Made by a program: the position numbers and the translations under genes. From assembly GCF_018687075.1 (NCBI RefSeq), contig NZ_CP061285.1, positions 186,001 to 250,000 of the forward strand: DNA of 64,000 nucleotides, read 5' to 3'. Below, in pieces: positions 59,860 through 64,000 of this stretch (within the stretch, counting starts at the first letter, position 1; every line of letters begins with the position of its first letter). The notes beneath the pieces are model-generated. The model searched no databases. It was not told the DNA's origin and saw only the letters and a list, made by a program, of their open reading frames with translations. This DNA comes from Polynucleobacter sp. MWH-UH35A. GTDB taxonomy: Bacteria; Pseudomonadota; Gammaproteobacteria; Burkholderiales; Burkholderiaceae.

Positions 59860-61332
59860 TTAAGCCACCTTTTTGACTACGCTGTAGCGTACTAAGGTAT
59901 TTTTTCGGGCCTCATCATGATCGACGACTGGTAACGGGTAGTCTCGCCCGATCACTATCCCGGCAGCCTCTAATTCAATATGACCAACTTGCCATGGGGC
60001 ATGGATTGATTTCTTGGAGAGCTTTTCCAGTTGGGGCAGGTAGCGCTTGATGAACTTGCCTTCGGGGTCAAACTTCTCGGATTGAGTAATGGGGTTAAAG
60101 ATTCGGAAATAAGGTTGTGCATCACATCCGGATGAGGAGGCCCACTGCCAGCCGCCATTGTTTGAGGAAAGTTCAAAGTCATTAAGATGTTCAGCAAAAT
60201 AGGCTTCGCCCCAACGCCAATCAATCCCTAGGTCTTTTGTTAGAAAGCTGGCTACTACCATACGCAGGCGGTTATGCATATAACCGCTCTGGTTGAGTTG
60301 ATGCATGGCAGCGTCCACTAATGGATAGCCTGTCTTGCCTTCGCACCAAGCAGTAAATAATTTTTTTGCTTTAGCTCCAGATTCCCAGGTGATGTTGTCG
60401 TAATCTGGCTTAAAAGATGCGCCCGATGCAAGGCGAGGGTGATTGGCAAGAATCATGAAATAGAAATCACGCCAAATTAATTCACTTAACCAAATGGTTG
60501 CGCCCATACTTCCTGCCAGCATACGTCGATGCGCTTCACGCACTAAACCTCTAATCGAGAGCATGCCAAAGCGCAAATGAGTGGATAGGTAGCTGACGCC
60601 TTTGATTGCCGGGAAATCCCTGCCCACCTGATATTGGTCTATGCGAGATAAAAAGTCTTCTAAGAAGACCTGCCCACCCTCTGAGCCCGGCGGTAGATAG
60701 CTTTCAATGCCAGTGGCACAAAATCCCATAGACTCAAGTGAGGGGAAGGGCTGCTCTAATTTTTTAGGAATCGCTGCCAGTTGACCTGGCTTTGGATTGC
60801 ACTCATAAGCAGCCAGATCTTTTTCTTGAAGGGTCTTCAGCCAATTATTTTTATAAGGTGTAAAGATCGAGAAAACGGTATTGGAGTTAGTGAGAATTTC
60901 TTTCTTCTCAAAGATCACTTGATCTTTAAAAGTCTCAAACCCAATGTCATGCTTTCCTAATTTAGATTGAACCGTCTCATCACGTTCGATAGCCGAAGGC
61001 TCGTAGTCGTGATTTGCAAATACAGTGTCAACACCAAGTTCTTTGGCAATTTCAGGAATGCACTCAGTTGGCTTGCCAAAGCGAACAATGAGTCCACCAC
61101 CTTGGGTGCGTAATTCATCATCAATTTGCTTTAACCCTTGCCATATGAAATCCACACGGCGGTCGTGCTTCAGGCCTTTGGGATCTAATTCGCCTTTGAG
61201 TAGGGGTTTGAGAATATCGGTATCAAAGATGAAGGCGAGCCAAACCTTCTCACTGTCCTTGAGGGCGTGGTGAAGGGCGGCATTGTCATAAAGACGTAGA
61301 TCACGGCGGAGCCAAACGAGAGCTTTTTGCAT
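59860..61332 (-). CDS. phrB: Deoxyribodipyrimidine photo-lyase
   Basis: Light-driven repair of UV cyclobutane dimers. The photolyase N-domain starts ALVWLRRDLRLYDNAAL. The FAD-binding C-domain contains IWLSELIWRDFYF (about 284-296), the helix MHNRLRMVVASFLTKDL (about 351-367) with LNDFELSSNNGGWQWASS, and YFRIFNPITQSEKFDPEG. 490 residues. A class I CPD enzyme is likeliest; a cryptochrome-like or 6-4 function cannot be excluded. Confidence 0.95.
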   Translation of the reverse strand: MQKALVWLRRDLRLYDNAALHHALKDSEKVWLAFIFDTDILKPLLKGELDPKGLKHDRRVDFIWQGLKQIDDELRTQGGGLIVRFGKPTECIPEIAKELGVDTVFANHDYEPSAIERDETVQSKLGKHDIGFETFKDQVIFEKKEILTNSNTVFSIFTPYKNNWLKTLQEKDLAAYECNPKPGQLAAIPKKLEQPFPSLESMGFCATGIESYLPPGSEGGQVFLEDFLSRIDQYQVGRDFPAIKGVSYLSTHLRFGMLSIRGLVREAHRRMLAGSMGATIWLSELIWRDFYFMILANHPRLASGASFKPDYDNITWESGAKAKKLFTAWCEGKTGYPLVDAAMHQLNQSGYMHNRLRMVVASFLTKDLGIDWRWGEAYFAEHLNDFELSSNNGGWQWASSSGCDAQPYFRIFNPITQSEKFDPEGKFIKRYLPQLEKLSKKSIHAPWQVGHIELEAAGIVIGRDYPLPVVDHDEARKNTLVRYSVVKKVA

Positions 61333-61407
61333 AGCCCCTATATTAGGGCTTATTTGGCTTCAATGCAGGCGCTTAGGCTGGGCTGTCGGGTTAAGATCAC
61401 AAACAAT

Positions 61408-62217
61408 ATGGATACGATCTTTTTTATTGTTTCAAAAGTAGTGCAATTTTTAATTGAACCGCTCAATTGGGTACTAGTCTTTGTTCTATTGGCTTTGATG
61501 TTTTTGTCGCTGCGAAAGCCTCATATTTGTAAGCGATTATTAGTATTGGCATTAATTGATCTTGTGCTGGTGGGCTGGTTACCCACATCAGAAGTATTTC
61601 TGAGGGCGCTTGAAGAGGTAGTGCCCAAAATTGAAATTTCAAAATTGGAAACCAGTGACCTTGGTGGCATCATTATTTTGGGCGGTGCAATTGAAGGCGG
61701 AGAGATTGCTGTTGATCGAGGGGAGATTTCAATCTATTCCTCTGCTGAGAGGGTGACTAAAGCTTTTGAGTTAATACGCAAGAACCCCAATGTGCCGTTT
61801 ATATTTAGCGGTTATTCAGGTCGCATTACGCCAAAAGGGGTTTCGGAGGCAGATGCATTTAAGCGGTTGATTCAAGAGCAGGGCTTAAGTGAGCAGAACG
61901 CTCATTACGAAAACCAGTCTCGAAATACTTATGAGAATGTGCTTTATATGAAGCCGATGATTGAGGAGTTTGGTTTAAAAACAGATGCTGGGCAATTAAA
62001 GCCATGGCTCTTGATTACCTCAGCGAGTCATATGCTTCGTTCAGAGAAGGTTTTTCAAAAACAGGGAATCAAAGTTATTCCCGTGCCAGTGGATTACCAA
62101 ACGGCCCATCGCTTGCAATGGACTTCTTTTGACCTAACCAATGGGGCTCACAATTGGAACATCCTAGTTCATGAAATAGTCGGCCTTTTTGCCTATTGGA
62201 TTACCGGAAAAATCTAG
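61408..62217 (+). CDS. YdcF/ElyC-like DUF218 membrane protein
   Basis: Inner-membrane protein of 269 residues with two N-terminal helices (about 3-42 and 45-67) and a periplasmic DUF218 domain. Marks are GGIIILGGAIEGG (about 88-100), ENQSRNTYENVLYM and LITSASHMLRSEKVF. E. coli ElyC of this family affects the undecaprenyl-phosphate/wall pathway, but the reaction is not known. Start set at the ATG 61408; 27 upstream codons overlap the phrB start region and look non-coding. Confidence 0.85.
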   Translation: MDTIFFIVSKVVQFLIEPLNWVLVFVLLALMFLSLRKPHICKRLLVLALIDLVLVGWLPTSEVFLRALEEVVPKIEISKLETSDLGGIIILGGAIEGGEIAVDRGEISIYSSAERVTKAFELIRKNPNVPFIFSGYSGRITPKGVSEADAFKRLIQEQGLSEQNAHYENQSRNTYENVLYMKPMIEEFGLKTDAGQLKPWLLITSASHMLRSEKVFQKQGIKVIPVPVDYQTAHRLQWTSFDLTNGAHNWNILVHEIVGLFAYWITGKI

Positions 62218-62238
62218 ATATTCTGTAAAATAGGACCC

Positions 62239-62883
62239 ATGACTTCTGCTAAAAAAGCACCCCCTGCTTCAGAACCAGCTTCTGTATCAGAGTCATCCAT
62301 TTCCCTCTCCGCAGACCACCTTGCCAATCAGTTCTTGATTGCCATGCCGGGCATGGTAGATCCAAACTTTGCTGGTTCCGTAATTTACCTCTTTGAGCAT
62401 ACTGAGAGAGGCGCCATGGGCTTGGTCATTAATCGACCTACTGAGGTCGATTTAGAAACGCTATTTGACAAGATTGAATTGAAATTAGAGATTGCTCCTT
62501 TATTAAAGCAACCAGTATATTTTGGTGGCCCCGTCCAAATTGAACGTGGCTTTGTATTGCATGAGTCTGATTCGCTGAGTCCTTATAGTTCATCTCTCGT
62601 AATACCAGGCGGTCTCACAATGACCACCTCAAAGGATGTTCTTGAGGCCGTTGCAGTGGGTAAAGGACCACAACATTTTTTGATGACCTTAGGTTATGCC
62701 GGTTGGGGTGCTGGTCAGCTTGAGGAAGAAATTACTCTGAATGGTTGGATGAATGTACCGCTAGCTCGCGAGCAAATGATTGAGATCATCTTTAATACAC
62801 CATCGAGCCAGCGTTATGAGAAGGCGGTGAGCCATTTAGGATTTGATTTATCCCGTCTATCGGGTGAGGCTGGGCATGCCTGA
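62239..62883 (+). CDS. algH: YqgE/AlgH family protein
   Basis: Cytoplasmic protein of 214 residues with the UPF0301 pattern: FLIAMPGMVDPNFAGSVIYL (about 34-53), GAMGLVINRPTEV and PVYFGGPVQIERGFVLH (about 94-110). A Ser/Ala-rich leader of about 25 residues precedes it. AlgH affects alginate regulation in Pseudomonas, but the molecular activity is unclear. It overlaps ruvX by 8 bp in an algH-ruvX-pyrR-pyrB run. Confidence 0.93.
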   Translation: MTSAKKAPPASEPASVSESSISLSADHLANQFLIAMPGMVDPNFAGSVIYLFEHTERGAMGLVINRPTEVDLETLFDKIELKLEIAPLLKQPVYFGGPVQIERGFVLHESDSLSPYSSSLVIPGGLTMTTSKDVLEAVAVGKGPQHFLMTLGYAGWGAGQLEEEITLNGWMNVPLAREQMIEIIFNTPSSQRYEKAVSHLGFDLSRLSGEAGHA

Positions 62884-63289
62884 GGCATTGACCATACTAT
62901 CTTTTGACTATGGAACTCGCAGAGTGGGTGTGGCAGTTGGAAACTCCTTATCCAAATCGGGACAAGCACTAAAGACGATATCTGCCTCAAGTAGCGACGC
63001 TCTTTTTCAGGAGATTGAATCTCTATTAAAGGAGTGGCAGCCAGACCAATTGGTAGTTGGGAAGCCAACCCACCCAGATGGCACGCCGCATGAGATGACA
63101 TTGAGAGCAACCCGCTTTGGCAATCAGCTACACGGACGCTTTCATTTACCAGTTGTTTGGGTCGATGAACGCTATACCTCAGCTGTTTTAGAGGGGGATC
63201 CAGAGATGTACGACAATCTAGATGCCCATTCTGCTGTTTTGATCTTAGAGCAGTATTTTGCAGAGCAAAGCGCGAAATCTTTAAATTAA
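62876..63289 (+). CDS. ruvX: Holliday junction resolvase-like RuvX/YqgF
   Basis: RNase H-fold nuclease implicated in 16S rRNA 5'-end maturation and in recombination. Motifs ILSFDYGTRRVGVAVG (first Asp), VVGKPTHPDGTPHE and WVDERYTSA are complete, and the last Asp lies in NLDAHSAVLILE. 137 residues from the ATG 62876 with GTGAGG upstream; the 11 extra upstream codons lie inside algH. Confidence 0.95.
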   Translation: MPEALTILSFDYGTRRVGVAVGNSLSKSGQALKTISASSSDALFQEIESLLKEWQPDQLVVGKPTHPDGTPHEMTLRATRFGNQLHGRFHLPVVWVDERYTSAVLEGDPEMYDNLDAHSAVLILEQYFAEQSAKSLN

Positions 63290-63331
63290 ATATAGATACT
63301 AAATAGATTGATAAAAGCACCGGACTTAAGA

Positions 63332-63832
63332 ATGAACGCTGAACAGTTATACGGAAAATTACTAGACAATCTGCGCAAGAGAAAGCAAGAGGGTGCTTTT
63401 GAGCTTGCAGGTTTAGCCATGGGAGGCGCTTGGATTGCTGAGCGTTTGGCCTACGATTTGGGGCTTCCTCATTTTGGTGTGATTAATGTGGCCTTTCATC
63501 GGGATGATTATGCGGAGAAGGGGATGACAGCTTTGCGCACCGCTAGCACGATGACTACGCATTTGCCGTTTGATGTAAATGGCGCTAATGTAATTTTGAT
63601 CGACGATGTTTTGTTAACCGGTAGAACTGTTCGCGCAGCTTTAAATGAGTTATTTGATTTTGGCCGGCCTGCCCAAGTGGAATTAATGGTATTAGCGGAT
63701 CGCGGAAATCGTGAACTACCAGTTGCTGCCAACTTTGTTGGTGAGCAGGTAGAGGTTCCGGAGAATCAGATTCTGGTTTTAGAGAAAGACACCGCTGGCA
63801 AGTTCAGCTTTCAGTTAGAGGAGCGTGAATAA
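63332..63832 (+). CDS. pyrR: Pyrimidine operon regulator/uracil phosphoribosyltransferase PyrR
   Basis: PRTase-fold protein that in Firmicutes binds pyr mRNA and senses UMP. The PRPP loop [18 protein letters not shown] is at about 88-105 in 166 residues. The start is the ATG at 63332 (a TTG 24 bases upstream is rejected). Its stop overlaps the pyrB ATG as TAATG. No PyrR-type attenuator hairpin is visible between ruvX and pyrR, so regulation through this protein is unproven here. Confidence 0.92.
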   Translation: MNAEQLYGKLLDNLRKRKQEGAFELAGLAMGGAWIAERLAYDLGLPHFGVINVAFHRDDYAEKGMTALRTASTMTTHLPFDVNGANVILIDDVLLTGRTVRAALNELFDFGRPAQVELMVLADRGNRELPVAANFVGEQVEVPENQILVLEKDTAGKFSFQLEERE

Positions 63833-64000
63833 TGAGTCAGCCAGTCAATCAATTTAATTCCGCTGGAGAATTAACCCATCTTCTGACGCTTGAAGGTCTG
63901 CCAAAGGAGCAAATCCTTCATATTTTGGATACTGCCCAGCAATTTGTGAGTGTGACTGACCCTGCGCGCGAGGTTAAAAAGGTTCCTCTATTAAGAGGCA
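63832..64000 (+). CDS. pyrB: Aspartate carbamoyltransferase catalytic subunit, 5' part
   Basis: The first 56 codons before the window edge. The N-terminus reads [20 protein letters not shown] and continues [18 protein letters not shown], the ATCase start, with VKKVPLLRG just before the expected carbamoyl-phosphate-binding segment, which lies outside. It catalyses the committed step of pyrimidine synthesis. Overlap with pyrR implies translational coupling. Confidence 0.93.
   Translation, partial: MSQPVNQFNSAGELTHLLTLEGLPKEQILHILDTAQQFVSVTDPAREVKKVPLLRG

Overview
The window reads as chromosomal DNA of a betaproteobacterium of the Burkholderiales, most likely Polynucleobacter or a close relative. 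This is inferred from gene order and protein character, not from a search. Several blocks have the order I know from Burkholderiales: the CorC/PilB/PilC/prepilin peptidase set, ispB divergent from rplU-rpmA-obgE, rppH beside a CNP1-like lipoprotein, ffh divergent from a YpjD-like gene, tlpA-aroQ-accB-accC-prmA, fur divergent from bamE, and algH-ruvX-pyrR-pyrB. Genes are tightly packed with many 1-20 bp overlaps. I see no tRNA, rRNA, CRISPR array, insertion sequence or prophage. This is core genome, and the unusual features lie in fusions, truncations and short regulatory structures.

Layout. 1-3.6 kb: minus-strand type IV pilus/type II secretion assembly genes and a CorC-like membrane protein. 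3.7-8.7 kb: MGMT repair protein, squalene/phytoene synthase, Na+/solute symporter, PanE-like reductase, FAH-family enzyme. 8.8-13.6 kb: polyprenyl diphosphate synthase divergent from rplU-rpmA-obgE-proB, then CNP1-like lipoprotein and rppH. 13.7-18.5 kb: proS, ffh, a CcsA/YpjD-like membrane protein and an unusual membrane-anchored AmpD. 18.6-23.8 kb: class Ia ribonucleotide reductase nrdAB behind candidate NrdR boxes, a structured 3' region, and a histone H1-like gene with a candidate -1 frameshift signal. 23.8-29.5 kb: PfkB-family kinase and the minus-strand run tlpA, aroQ, accB, accC, prmA (fused to a DUF3426-like domain). 29.5-36.3 kb: mpl, fabG, an RNB ribonuclease, a TonB-like protein, aroE, mtgA. 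36.3-40.3 kb: pyrF, corA, pncC/cinA, pgpA, thiL. 40.4-47.6 kb: maeB, a barstar-like protein, rsmE, tkt, gap. 47.6-55.4 kb: fur, bamE, dapB, leuS, lptE, holA, proA. 55.4-64 kb: hemJ-like, a THUMP methyltransferase, rubredoxin, hemL, apaH, phrB, YdcF-like, algH, ruvX, pyrR and the start of pyrB.

How the genes fit together. Envelope assembly is well represented: mpl and AmpD for wall recycling, mtgA for wall synthesis, bamE and lptE for the outer membrane, and ispB for the quinone side chain. Replication and nucleotide supply include nrdAB, holA, pyrF and pyrR-pyrB. Fatty acid synthesis has accBC and fabG. Proline synthesis genes proB and proA are about 42 kb apart.

Most notable. The H1-like gene at 23355 ends its zero frame in A-AAA-AAG directly followed by TAA. 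Seven bases further on a hairpin starts, and the -1 frame continues the same Lys/Ala/Pro repeat for 38 residues. This has the layout of a programmed -1 frameshift site. Two gene fusions (PrmA with a DUF3426-like domain; a PP0621-like anchor with AmpD), a candidate triple NrdR-box array, and an obgE ribosome binding site buried in a terminator hairpin come next.
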